Positions 32,853 to 41,088 of a DNA stretch of 50,192 nucleotides are shown piece by piece. A model generated the notes under the pieces. The model was not told the origin of the DNA. It made no database searches and saw nothing but the letters and a program-made list of their open reading frames with translations. Position 1 is the stretch's first letter. The number at the start of each line of letters is the position of its first letter. Both the position numbers and the translations under genes were made by a program. The stretch is from Ectocarpus siliculosus (lineage: Eukaryota > Sar > Phaeophyceae > Ectocarpales > Ectocarpaceae), in assembly GCA_000310025.1 (NCBI GenBank), contig FN648762.1:1-50192 (forward strand), written 5' to 3'.

Positions 32853-34460
32853 TCAAAACCACCCAGGGGCAGCAGAACTGCCTTGAGGCATCTTCAACCA
32901 CTCAAAAAGCCCGGAAGACGTCACGAATGCCGTTAAAGGGATTGTATCACGGTGAACCGTGGTTTGGTGGAACGAAGACTTCATGTCGAAAAGGGAATAG
33001 ATTCGCCCTTTCAACAACTTGTCCAAAGTATCATCAACTCGAGGAATCGGAAGCTGGCTCAAAGCACAAAGCTTGTTGAGCTTGCGATAGTTGACAGTGA
33101 TGCGAACACCACCAGATTTCTTCGGTATGACTACCAAAGGACTCGAGTAGGGCGAGGTCGAATGTTGGATCAGACCAGCCGCAAGATATTGATCAAGGAT
33201 CGCGTCAACTTGTTTCGCCACCGGGGGGTTAACGCGGTATGGACGAGACGTGACGGGCGCACTGCCCGGAGAAACTGTAAGCTTGAAAGGAAAAAGCGAA
33301 CAAGATCCAAAGTCGGTGGGGGAACTCGAGAAGACATCATGATAGTCGCACAGGACGTTACCAAACTGAGTGATGACATCCGGAGTCCAACCCGGACCAT
33401 GGAGATCAAAAGAAATCTCACGGAGATGGGAGGGGAGCTTATCCCATACGCGGGAAAAACTCTGACGTTGTTCAGACGTCAACCGCTCGAGAAGAGCAGG
33501 CGGAGGCGACGAAAGAGAAGCACTGGCAGACCCAGGGTCCTCTTTGCCGCGTGGCGACGGCGTGGGTCGCTCATGCAAATTATACACGAAGGGGTCATCA
33601 ATGCGACGTTCGGCAGACGAATCAATGCCACCTGTCGAAACAGGACCCGGAACCCAGTTGCCCGAAGCAATGGTGGGATCTTGAGCCGCAGATTGAAGAC
33701 CATCGCTCAAACTGTGGCGAGACACAGCACCGAGAGGCACGCGAAGAAGGGGAGCCGAAGCTGTACCCAGAATGTCGCCTGGTTCGAGTGAAGAGATACC
33801 CGCGAGCGGGAGTTTTTGGCAACCATTTTGCACAAAATTTTCCTCGGAAGAAAACATAGCACATTGTGGAAGCATGTCCACGAGATAGTTACCTACGAGG
33901 GCTGGAGAGCCATCTCTGCGTACCAAATTAACCGGAACAAGGCTATGTTCAGGGTGAAGTTGGACGGAATGTTTCCCAGCATAGCGAAGTTGGTAGTTAC
34001 CATCTGTGGAAGGCAAATCGTGAGCAAATGCGGTGGCACCGCAACTGCTATGCTGAGCCAGGGTAAGCTCACCAAAAACACGGTCACCAGGGCGTTTCGC
34101 ACGCAAAGTGCGATAAGAGCGGTCGCTAAACCGCATCCAACTGTCTCTCCCTAGGAGCACGTCATGATGCATAACACCATCGGGAACAACGTACGCCCAA
34201 ACAGCGAGAGAGGAAGTAGGAAGGCGCTTGCGAAGAAACTGCACGCTCAAACGGACAATAGTCGAAGTTTGAAGCGGAGCAGATTCGCCGAAACCTCCCC
34301 AACATCGAGGTTGGGTTTGTTTCTCAGACAACGACGAAGCGGCCGAAGCGGCTTTCATGGATTCCCACGCAGATGCACTAATAAAAGACTGCGGGGAACC
34401 CGTGTCTAAAAGAGCAACACATCCAAACTGAACAGAAGCTGAACCGCTGTGAGTGAGGAT
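32853..34460 (-). CDS. pol: Pol, upstream part: aspartic protease and RT fingers/palm
   Basis: The frame is open from 34460 down to a TGA at 32853-32855 and lies in register with both the NADAR frame above and the integrase frame below. The protease active site LLDTGS has its Asp codon at 34404-34406, upstream of the first ATG (34358). VLLGRDSW, counted from that ATG at residues 68-75, is the second conserved protease loop. RT begins near residue 385 (SPYSSPLVVIPKK, then RITVNYRKLN) and has the first catalytic Asp in FDMKSSFHQ (D458). The TGA sits between FEWLKMPQG...GWF and KVVNEV, inside the RT palm, so it should abolish RT unless read through. Translation presumably relies on upstream initiation as a polyprotein. 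Confidence 0.9.
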   Translation of the reverse strand: MLTHSGSASVQFGCVALLDTGSPQSFISASAWESMKAASAASSLSEKQTQPRCWGGFGESAPLQTSTIVRLSVQFLRKRLPTSSLAVWAYVVPDGVMHHDVLLGRDSWMRFSDRSYRTLRAKRPGDRVFGELTLAQHSSCGATAFAHDLPSTDGNYQLRYAGKHSVQLHPEHSLVPVNLVRRDGSPALVGNYLVDMLPQCAMFSSEENFVQNGCQKLPLAGISSLEPGDILGTASAPLLRVPLGAVSRHSLSDGLQSAAQDPTIASGNWVPGPVSTGGIDSSAERRIDDPFVYNLHERPTPSPRGKEDPGSASASLSSPPPALLERLTSEQRQSFSRVWDKLPSHLREISFDLHGPGWTPDVITQFGNVLCDYHDVFSSSPTDFGSCSLFPFKLTVSPGSAPVTSRPYRVNPPVAKQVDAILDQYLAAGLIQHSTSPYSSPLVVIPKKSGGVRITVNYRKLNKLCALSQLPIPRVDDTLDKLLKGRIYSLFDMKSSFHQTTVHRDTIPLTAFVTSSGLFEWLKMPQGSSAAPGWF

Positions 34461-35546
34461 TTAGGTGGTGAAAGAGTCATCATCGATGGTAACAACACCA
34501 TCAACCAAATCCGGACCTTGCTCAGGAAGCAAAGAAGAGGAAGAGGATGGCGGGGTGCACCCGGAAGACACGGCCCAAACAGCGGTGTCATGATCCGATG
34601 GAACGTTCGCAGCGTATTGTGAAAACGACGCGAATCGTTCAGTCGGCGGAGGGGTTGAGGCCATCCGAAGACGCTGGTGTGTAGAAGGGCTAACTTCATA
34701 AACCGCGTTATGTTGAGACGACGTCGAAACGTGGTCGTTGGGGGGCAGCAAACGAGAGCTGCGCTCGGGCGGCGGGGCATTGCATCGCAAAAGACTGCGT
34801 ACTCGTTGAAGGGCATTGCCCAACAAATTGAGGCCACGCCATCGAGAGGTGGATAGAGCGTCAGGATCATCGGCTTGAAGGCCAATGCCCCAAATACGGT
34901 AGTAGGGACTAACTTCGGCAAGGATTTTGTCGCCAGATCCGAGAAGATGCTCGCGCAACTCGGAGGTTTGACTAAATTTTGCGTAAGAGCCAGTGAGCAC
35001 AATATTTTCGCGCTCGTGTTCCCAAAGAGATGGGTCGAAACCACGGACACCGCGGCCAAACTTCTTGTGTAAGGCAGGATCGGACACGCGCATGATGTTT
35101 TGTAAAGCGCAATGGTCTTCGAAAAGACGAGCTTTTTCCGCAGCGAAAAACTGCTCAGCACACGAGTATACCACTCCATCGACCACAAAAGTCGACGGGG
35201 TCCACTGGGAAAAAGGAGAGGGAGGCTGCCAAAAGAAGACCATGTCAGAAGTACAATACTCGTTAGACGGGTCGAAGACAGCGGGAACTGCAGGAGTCGA
35301 AACACCTGGAGTGCGGTTAGCCGAAGCTGATGTTGCAGCCGAAGCTGATGTAGTTGAAGCGGAGGCAGCCGAAACGCCCGCATTGTAATTTACGGCGTGA
35401 ACGTCCATGGGGACGGTCTCGGGTATGTCAGAGACCGGCGAAGAATCGACGGGAGCCGAATTGTTCGCAATAATTGGGCCAGCTACATCACGCTGGGTGC
35501 GCCCCAATTCTAAACCTGAAGAAACGCCTCGTAAGGTGTCATTCAA
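34461..35546 (-). CDS. NADAR (YbiA/DUF1768-like) domain protein within the polyprotein
   Basis: A 361-codon open frame between two in-frame TAA codons (35556 and 34461). The listed first codon is TTG and the first ATG is at 35408 (residue 47). Residues 103-253 form a NADAR domain: FFWQPPSPFSQW, VVDGVVYSCAEQFFAAEKAR (family Glu at 131), SLWEHERENIVLTGSYAKF, LLGSGDKILAEVSPYYRIWG and LNLLGNALQRVRSLL. NADAR enzymes are N-glycosidases: YbiA-type members cleave riboflavin-pathway intermediates, and others are linked to NAD/ADP-ribose and reported to reverse ADP-ribosylation. The usual Asp of the SPxDxxWGIG motif is Tyr here (residue 216). Low-complexity Ser/Ala/Thr arms flank the domain. In-frame placement between nucleocapsid and protease implies cleavage from the polyprotein. 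Confidence 0.85.
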   Translation of the reverse strand: MNDTLRGVSSGLELGRTQRDVAGPIIANNSAPVDSSPVSDIPETVPMDVHAVNYNAGVSAASASTTSASAATSASANRTPGVSTPAVPAVFDPSNEYCTSDMVFFWQPPSPFSQWTPSTFVVDGVVYSCAEQFFAAEKARLFEDHCALQNIMRVSDPALHKKFGRGVRGFDPSLWEHERENIVLTGSYAKFSQTSELREHLLGSGDKILAEVSPYYRIWGIGLQADDPDALSTSRWRGLNLLGNALQRVRSLLRCNAPPPERSSRLLPPNDHVSTSSQHNAVYEVSPSTHQRLRMASTPPPTERFASFSQYAANVPSDHDTAVWAVSSGCTPPSSSSSLLPEQGPDLVDGVVTIDDDSFTT

Positions 35547-35555
35547 CAGGTTGCT

Positions 35556-36137
35556 TTAGCTAGGAACGGCCGCCAAGGCCGGGTCGGTTAAAGAACCGAA
35601 CCGGGCGTGGTGCTCCTGGCCATTCCTCCGTGACAAGGTACGCGAGACCGCCGGCTGTTCGGAGGTCACTCCGGGAGGGTCCTCCCGAAGCCGTGGTGTC
35701 AACACTGTCGACGTTGGTCGCAGCGGCCTGGTATTGGGCGCCGTGGGGCGAGCGTGCGTCGGAAGGGATGGAGCGTCCGAAGACGATCCATGGTCGAAAT
35801 ATCTCGTGGCGGAATCTGATGATGTTCGGCGGTCAGGACCAAGAGAACAACGCGATTCGAAGCCAGGCGAATTTGACCCTGTAACTTGCCGGTCGGAACC
35901 AGTCAAGTTAGCTACCGGTGCAACAATCGAGGGCGAACCCTCAACGGAAGCGAGCACAGACGAGTTGAGCGTATCCGAAGATTCACCCGAGGTAACCAAT
36001 TCAGGCGATTCCTCTTCAATCGTCCAAAGCGCATGGCTACGGCCTGATCTGCAGACGACGGGGGGAGCGAACGAGCGGTGCCCGACAAACGAGCGGTACT
36101 CGATGGCCCCGAAGGTCCTACGGTTCTGTTCCCGCAC
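35556..36137 (-). CDS. Ser/Thr/Pro-rich acidic linker upstream of NADAR
   Basis: 193 codons in the same frame as NADAR, protease and integrase, ending with TAA at 35556-35558. It contains ESSDTLNSSVLASVEGS and repeated Ser/Pro/Thr runs, with no folded domain visible. The useful part probably begins near 36060, where a run of six G's (36060-36065) marks the likely join from the frame of the preceding reading frame. Confidence 0.6.
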   Translation of the reverse strand: MREQNRRTFGAIEYRSFVGHRSFAPPVVCRSGRSHALWTIEEESPELVTSGESSDTLNSSVLASVEGSPSIVAPVANLTGSDRQVTGSNSPGFESRCSLGPDRRTSSDSATRYFDHGSSSDAPSLPTHARPTAPNTRPLRPTSTVLTPRLREDPPGVTSEQPAVSRTLSRRNGQEHHARFGSLTDPALAAVPS

Positions 36138-36565
36138 CTCAAGACAGTACTCGCGCCAGACTGGTTAGTTTCTGACGGAGCGCCAGTCCAAAGAGGCAGA
36201 GACGCAGAGGTGGCAGATGATAAGTGCGATGTAGAAGGTGGGACGAGAGCATATGTCTGGATACCGACCTGATCGACACTGGGAGAAACAACGGATACCG
36301 ACGTATGGTTGTTATTGTGCTGCACCGAAGTACCAGAAGGGATAACATTCACTGAAGTGTGGTTATCGTTGCGTAGGACCGAAGTGCTAGAGGCAACAGT
36401 GTGTGACGGCGCGACAGATACCGAAGTATTGTCGTTGTTGCATAAAACCGAAGTATTAGGGGCAACAGAGCGTGACACACGAGCGTCTTGTGAAGAACGA
36501 GACGAGGTCCCCGAAGATGCTGAAGGCGGTCCGGGGGAAGTAGGCGAACCACACCGATGAGTCAT
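35912..36565 (-). CDS. Ser/Asn/Thr-rich repeat protein, start overlapping the nucleocapsid stop (ATGA)
   Basis: The ATG at 36565 overlaps the TGA of the nucleocapsid frame in ATGA (36565-36562). The first 120 residues hold three diverged repeats of about 20 residues (TSVL(C/R)N(N/D)(D/N)NTSVSV-like). After about 36060 the frame loses its composition and the linker frame at 35556-36137 takes over. It may be a reinitiation or frameshift site joining gag to pol, or simple frame decay. No domain is recognised. Confidence 0.55.
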   Translation of the reverse strand: MTHRCGSPTSPGPPSASSGTSSRSSQDARVSRSVAPNTSVLCNNDNTSVSVAPSHTVASSTSVLRNDNHTSVNVIPSGTSVQHNNNHTSVSVVSPSVDQVGIQTYALVPPSTSHLSSATSASLPLWTGAPSETNQSGASTVLRCGNRTVGPSGPSSTARLSGTARSLPPSSADQAVAMRFGRLKRNRLNWLPRVNLRIRSTRLCSLPLRVRPRLLHR

Positions 36566-37254
36566 CCGCTGCGAGAACGACCACCATTTTGGAAGTTGCC
36601 AGGTTGACGGGCATTGTGATTGGTCGAAACCATGATGTCAGACGAAGGACCGGTGTGTGCATGTGTTTGTGGTTGATAGAGGGACAGAGCACCAGTGTGG
36701 TTGGTGTTGATCGAAGGGTGTTGCTGAGGGTGAGAGTTACCCGCAGAATTTTCTGGGGCATACCCACTGTTGTGCGATTGTTTCTGATGAGTGTGAGGGG
36801 AACTACCACCGTCGGAACGGCGATTCTCAGCGTGGTGTCGACGCTGAGAGGACGAAGAGGAAGAGCGCTGGTGGCGTCTACCCTGATTGTTTTGGCGGTT
36901 GTCCGCACTTTTTCGTCGAAAAGACCGCATACGGCCTTGCCAACGTCTAAAAGCAGCAGAATCGTCATTGAGGAGACCCAACTCAGGGTTCAACAACCCA
37001 CTAGAATTCGTGAACGGTGCAACGCATTGCTTCATGGAATGGTCTTCACCCGAGCAGTTCAGACAGCGATTCCTGTTTTCGCGGAAGGCTTGCGAGCGAG
37101 CCTCTTGTGTCAACAAAGGAGTCCACAAAAAAGGATCCTCCGTGTTACGAAAACTAGAAGTGAGAGCGTATACATCAGACCAATCGGCTTGCGAAGCAGG
37201 CCAAGAATTATAGTTGCGTGTGAAAGGGTCAGCATCGTGCGATTGTACCGGCAA
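36562..37254 (-). CDS. gag: Gag nucleocapsid with CCHC zinc knuckle
   Basis: 231 codons in the same frame as the capsid region above, separated from it by one TAG (37285-37287, context CAG TAG GCA). The zinc knuckle CLNCSGEDHSMKQC gives C64, C67, H72 and C77, the C-X2-C-X4-H-X4-C form that binds and packages retroelement RNA. A basic Arg/Ser/His/Gln-rich tail follows (RRHQRSSSSSSQRRHH), suited to nucleic acid binding. The true start is unclear: the protein probably continues from the capsid by readthrough, or the TAG is a mutation. Confidence 0.85.
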   Translation of the reverse strand: MPVQSHDADPFTRNYNSWPASQADWSDVYALTSSFRNTEDPFLWTPLLTQEARSQAFRENRNRCLNCSGEDHSMKQCVAPFTNSSGLLNPELGLLNDDSAAFRRWQGRMRSFRRKSADNRQNNQGRRHQRSSSSSSQRRHHAENRRSDGGSSPHTHQKQSHNSGYAPENSAGNSHPQQHPSINTNHTGALSLYQPQTHAHTGPSSDIMVSTNHNARQPGNFQNGGRSRSG

Positions 37255-37284
37255 AACTACAGGGTTCTGAGCTGAACCTGGTGC

Positions 37285-38655
37285 CTACTGGCCCGAAGGC
37301 GCGGGGGCGCGGTGTTGGGACCGCCGAGGCTGCGAGGAGCCACGCGTCGAAGACAACGAAAAATAAGATGAACCGCCGATAGCCGGGGTTTTATTTGTCG
37401 CTAGAGGCGCGAACGACTCCCACATATCCGCAATCGACGCAAAGGGAGTGACGGCCGTGGCCAGAGCACCCGGGTACAAAATCGGAGACAAACTCGGAAA
37501 TTGTTTGCAGACCGAATGCCGCACTATTTCTAGAACCATGGATACGCTAGGGGCCAAAGTACGCTCAGAGCCAGTCACAGACGAAACCAACAAACGAAAA
37601 GCACGAAGGTAATCCGCGAAAGAAGTACCATCTGCTACTCCAAATTGTTGAAGCCTCAAAATCGACTCTTGACGGTCGCCGACATCAAATTGCTCCGCAA
37701 GATGACGCAACAGCAACTGAAAAGCTTCTGGTCCGGTGGCGCCGCCGTCCAAGCTTCTCTTCACCTGCTGAAAGTAATCAGCGATGGAAAGGACAAGATC
37801 GGCAGTAGAGGGCTTGTCAGGGGTGATCGCACCCGAAAGTTTCTTGTCGAGAGGCCGTTCCCATCCAGGCACGTAATCAGTACTGTCCAACCCTTCGCTT
37901 TGGTCATCACACAGCAACAATATGTCGGACAAGGCCGTTCGTGTTGTGCGGATGAGCTGTTGGTAGCTGTCCCCAGGCAACAAAGTTGAAGGGAAGGGCA
38001 TGGTAGCGACATTTCCAACTTTTTTCAAGTTCAGAGTGATGTACGCCCGTTGGACAGTAACTACGTGAGCCTTGCGAACTCCCGAAGCAGCTGCATCTAC
38101 TGTGGCTTGACGAGCATGTGCAATGTTGGAAGAAAGTGGCAAGACACTATCATCCGAAACGACAGGGGGTGCAGCAGCTGCAACCGAAGGAGCAGCAGGC
38201 GGAACACGATCCCAAGACGGTACAACATGATGAACATCTTGTACGGGCACAAAAGTCGAAGGGGGGGTGGGGTTTGAGAACCCGGGGTTGTGTGCGATTC
38301 CTGAGCCTACAGCACAATCAGCGGCAGAAAAAACAGGAGGTGCAACAGTTTCCGAAGAAACGGGGGGGGCCGAAGCCTGTGCCATGTCCGAAAACGCAAC
38401 ACGAGTTTCCGAAGAAACAGGGGGGGCCGAAGCCTGTGCCATGTCCGAAAACGCAACACGAGTTCCCGAAGAAACAGGGGGGGCCGAAGCCTGTGGTATG
38501 TTCGAAAACGCAACACGAGTTTCCGAAGAAACGGGGGGGGCCGAAGCCGGAAGGTTCGAAAACGCAACACGAGTTTCCGAAGAAACGGGGGGGGGCCGAA
38601 GCCGGAAGGACAAAATCATCACGCAACAAGAAACGAGCATCCGAAGTTGCGTCAA
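37285..38655 (-). CDS. gag: Gag capsid-like region with N-terminal 19-residue repeats
   Basis: The 456-codon frame starts formally at 38655, but its first codons belong to a different register. The correct frame is entered at the nine-G run (38587-38595). Residues about 22-100 are five copies of a 19-residue unit with the core APPVSSETRVAFS. A helical part (about 200-430: SYQQLIRTTRTALSDILLL, DRQESILRLQQFGV, TSFADYLRAFRLLVSSV, SMVLEIVRHSV) has the Gag capsid pattern of hydrophobic helices around SFADYLRAFR. Capsid proteins assemble the virus-like particle. It ends in TAG at 37285. Confidence 0.75.
   Translation of the reverse strand: MTQLRMLVSCCVMILSFRLRPPPVSSETRVAFSNLPASAPPVSSETRVAFSNIPQASAPPVSSGTRVAFSDMAQASAPPVSSETRVAFSDMAQASAPPVSSETVAPPVFSAADCAVGSGIAHNPGFSNPTPPSTFVPVQDVHHVVPSWDRVPPAAPSVAAAAPPVVSDDSVLPLSSNIAHARQATVDAAASGVRKAHVVTVQRAYITLNLKKVGNVATMPFPSTLLPGDSYQQLIRTTRTALSDILLLCDDQSEGLDSTDYVPGWERPLDKKLSGAITPDKPSTADLVLSIADYFQQVKRSLDGGATGPEAFQLLLRHLAEQFDVGDRQESILRLQQFGVADGTSFADYLRAFRLLVSSVTGSERTLAPSVSMVLEIVRHSVCKQFPSLSPILYPGALATAVTPFASIADMWESFAPLATNKTPAIGGSSYFSLSSTRGSSQPRRSQHRAPAPSGQ
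38341..38605 (-). repeat. Five 57-bp repeats with G-run length differences
   Basis: Units spaced 57 bp carry TTTCCGAAGAAAC followed by a G run and CCGAAGCC. The run is 8 G, A+7 G, A+7 G, 8 G and finally 9 G (38587-38595). The first four keep the frame and the ninth G shifts it by one. The last two units are shortened. Confidence 0.85.
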
Positions 38656-38866
38656 TGAGGGACGGAACTACTTGTCTTTGACGACCTGGCTTGCGGGGCA
38701 AGCTGGTGTCCGAGCCTGACCCGGTCTTGCCCTTGCCTTTGGAGCTGCGAGCTCCATCCCCGCCACGCTTGGCCACCTTTCTCTCCCGGCTACCACCCAC
38801 CGAAGAGGACGAAGGCGCCGGGGGTCGACGCGATACTCCAGCCGAGCTCCAGCCAGACTCCTCGCC

Positions 38867-39390
38867 CTAGCTACCAGGACCAGTCTCCCGACTCGGTTGC
38901 GCCTGCTTGACAGGACCCGGCGCCGGCTGCTGGAACACATAGGAAGCCTCTAAAGGCGGACCGCTGCAGCCAGGGTACACCACCGGAGCAGTGGCACGGG
39001 CGTTGGCTGTCCGCATCCCAGCGAGGAAACGGCCGGCCAGATCCCGAAGATCCAGACGGGAGGTGTTGGCCACATCCACCGCCGCCTGAATGGTGACGAC
39101 CGCCGGCAACGCGATGGCCACTTCCGTGGCCAAGTCCGGAAGTTACAGCCGCGGCCGAAGCCGTGGCCGAAGCCGGGGGTGCTGCCGAAGCAGCGGTGGT
39201 GGCCGAAGCCGAGGGGGGTAGGACCATCTAGACAGGCTCGGCCGGCCGGCCGGTGACTGCAGACCTTGTTCCGCCACCGGTGGTGGAATCCCGAAGCTCT
39301 GGAGTCGATATCCCAGCAGAAGACGCCGCCTCGGGCTTGACGGCAGGGGCGGTGGCCACCATCGTCGTACGGCGAAGGATGTCGTAGAGA
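38867..39390 (-). pseudogene. Frame-broken middle of the gag-like region
   Basis: Alternating frames give a helix-forming stretch (LEIVKRRNRHLYDILRRTT near 39360-39420) and an Ala/Pro-rich segment with a TAG near 39228. A second helical segment (DVANTSRLDLRDLAGRFLAG, about 39020-39080) follows, ending in TAG at 38867. In the same frame below this stop a Lys/Gly-rich, basic stretch (GKGKTGSGSD) leads to the 57-bp repeats. At least two frame changes and two stops break the reading frame. No known domain is recognised. Confidence 0.5.
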
Positions 39391-39406
39391 TGGCGGTTAC
39401 GGCGCT

Positions 39407-40952
39407 TTACGATTTCAAGATGGATAAGGCATCAGCAGCACGTTCATGCGATGAGGAAAGCATGGGGGGGGGTGGGGGCACGGCGTAAGGGTAAGGGTAA
39501 GGGGTAGGGGCAGAGGGTACTGCTGAAACAACCGAGGTCGCAGCTAGGGGCGCCGAAGAAGGAGCTAGCATGGCAGAGTCGGTCGAAACGGTAGGATCGA
39601 AACCCGCCGTGTGAACACGTGAATCTGTGGAAAATGCGGGCAGAGACGTATCTACTGGCATAGAAACAGCGGTGTTTACAGCAGCCGAAGCCGCTGACAC
39701 ATGGTTCTGTGCGGAAGTAGTGTGGGCGGGGAACGGGGCAGACGACACTGTACGCAGGGTCGAAACGGTACGAAGAGGCGGAGCTGGAGGAATAATAGCA
39801 TCGCCAGCAGTCGAAACTGTGGGCAGGGGCGGAGCTAATGGAATGGGCAACAGTACACGTGCAGCAGTCGAAACCGCAGAGACAGGTGCACCAGTAGTGG
39901 GAACATGATAGGCATGTGGGGGGGGCAGACGTCACAGCAGTGCGCGGCGTCGAAACGGTACGCAAAGGTGGGGCGGCTAAGGCAGCAGCACCGCGAACAG
40001 TCGAAACTGTGGGTAGCGGCGGAGCTAAAGGGATGGAGGCAAACACACCTACAGCAGTCGAGACCGCAGGAACAGGCACATTAGCAGCCGAAACTGCACG
40101 TGTAGTCGAAACTACTGAAGCTAAAGCATCGGAGGCAAACGAAATGGCCTGTGTGGGCGAAACCACGGGATCAAATGCAGTAGAATCAACTGAAAGAGCT
40201 GGGGTAGACGAGGCTACTGTGGGGAGTGTACCAGAGGCAATCGAAATCGCCCGTGTAGTCGAAACTACTGGAACAGTGGTTAGTGATGTGGCGGAATCTG
40301 CAAGCGGTGGTATCACGGAAGCAGATGCACGACGGTCACGAAGCCGTTGAGCGCGAGCCGCTGCTTGTACACGGTCGCTACGCGAAGAGAAAGGAGGGAT
40401 CGCCGGCACTGTATAGTCAAATTGCAACGTGCTGCGAGAAGCCGAGCGACTGGACAAGCGCGGTACTACAGGGCCAGCAACATGGTCGAAACCGATGTCG
40501 GTCCCAAGAGCAGGGTGCTCAACGGTGGATGGGGCGAGAGGAAAATTCGAGTCGACATGTGGTTCACGCGGGAATTCAGAAAGGTCATCACCAGCAGCCG
40601 TCGAGACGGACTGCTGTTGTACACCCAAAGACACAGAGGCAGAAACCGAAGTTCCAGGTGTGGGTGCTGGCGGTTTGAGGACAGCACCCACGGGGTTAGC
40701 GTCGACCGAAGCCGGCGAGGCGAACCTCTCCCGAATGCGTTGAGCGCGAAGCTCTGACAAACGAGCGGCATCGGCAACAGGGTCAGCGGCACGAGCACCG
40801 TCCGAAGACAGCAGCAGCTGTGTGGCCTGACGACCAGCTGCCGGGGACCCGAAGGTCGCTACGCGAGGCGGTGACACCGGCCAACGCGAACGTTCAGAAT
40901 GCTCAGGGCTCGCCGAAGCAGAGTCCGATGAGCCGACGCTAGATTGAGACAT
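39407..40952 (-). CDS. gag: Gag-like N-terminal Ser/Thr/Pro-rich protein (frame-shifted)
   Basis: The first ATG downstream of the 5' LTR that opens the long frame is at 40952 (MSQSSVGSSDSAS). The frame runs about 340 codons through low-complexity Ser/Ala/Pro/Val sequence with repeats of PLAPPLPTVST and APPLRTVSTPRT. At the eight-G run 39918-39925 the sensible register moves to the frame 39407-39850, which continues the same repeats (IPLAPPLPTVST, then APPLRTVST) and ends at TAA 39407. Beyond the run the first frame turns Cys-rich and unlike Gag. The protein is likely disordered, and similar long N-terminal extensions occur in large Gypsy elements. Confidence 0.6.
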
Positions 40953-41069
40953 ACCGATAAGCGAGGCAAAGCTAAGCTGTGGTTGGGACGAAAGCGCAAA
41001 AAAACTGCAGCAGCAGTCTAAAGCACCAAACCGCGCCAAGACACAACCAACCCAGACAACACCGTACGA

Positions 41070-41088
41070 ATAAGCCGACAACGCCAAG
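41070..41088 (-). promoter_or_regulatory. Primer binding site candidate
   Basis: Directly after the 5' LTR (which ends CCACTACA with transcription) the RNA reads CT then TGGCGTTGTCGG. The TGG two bases in is the expected complement of a tRNA CCA end. It is not the initiator-Met type (TGGTATCAGAGC), and I cannot name the tRNA. Confidence 0.5.

Noticed and set aside
31779-32936. A 385-codon plus-strand open frame
   Set aside because: It is antisense to the RT/RNase H part of pol, which has clear catalytic motifs. The frame is a composition effect.
33551-35388. Several plus-strand frames of 65-131 codons opposite protease and NADAR
   Set aside because: Antisense shadows of the minus-strand polyprotein without recognisable domains.
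34461-35546. NADAR frame as a captured intact host gene with its own start
   Set aside because: The first ATG is internal, no promoter or intron border is visible, and the frame is in register with pol on both sides, so a polyprotein module is simpler.
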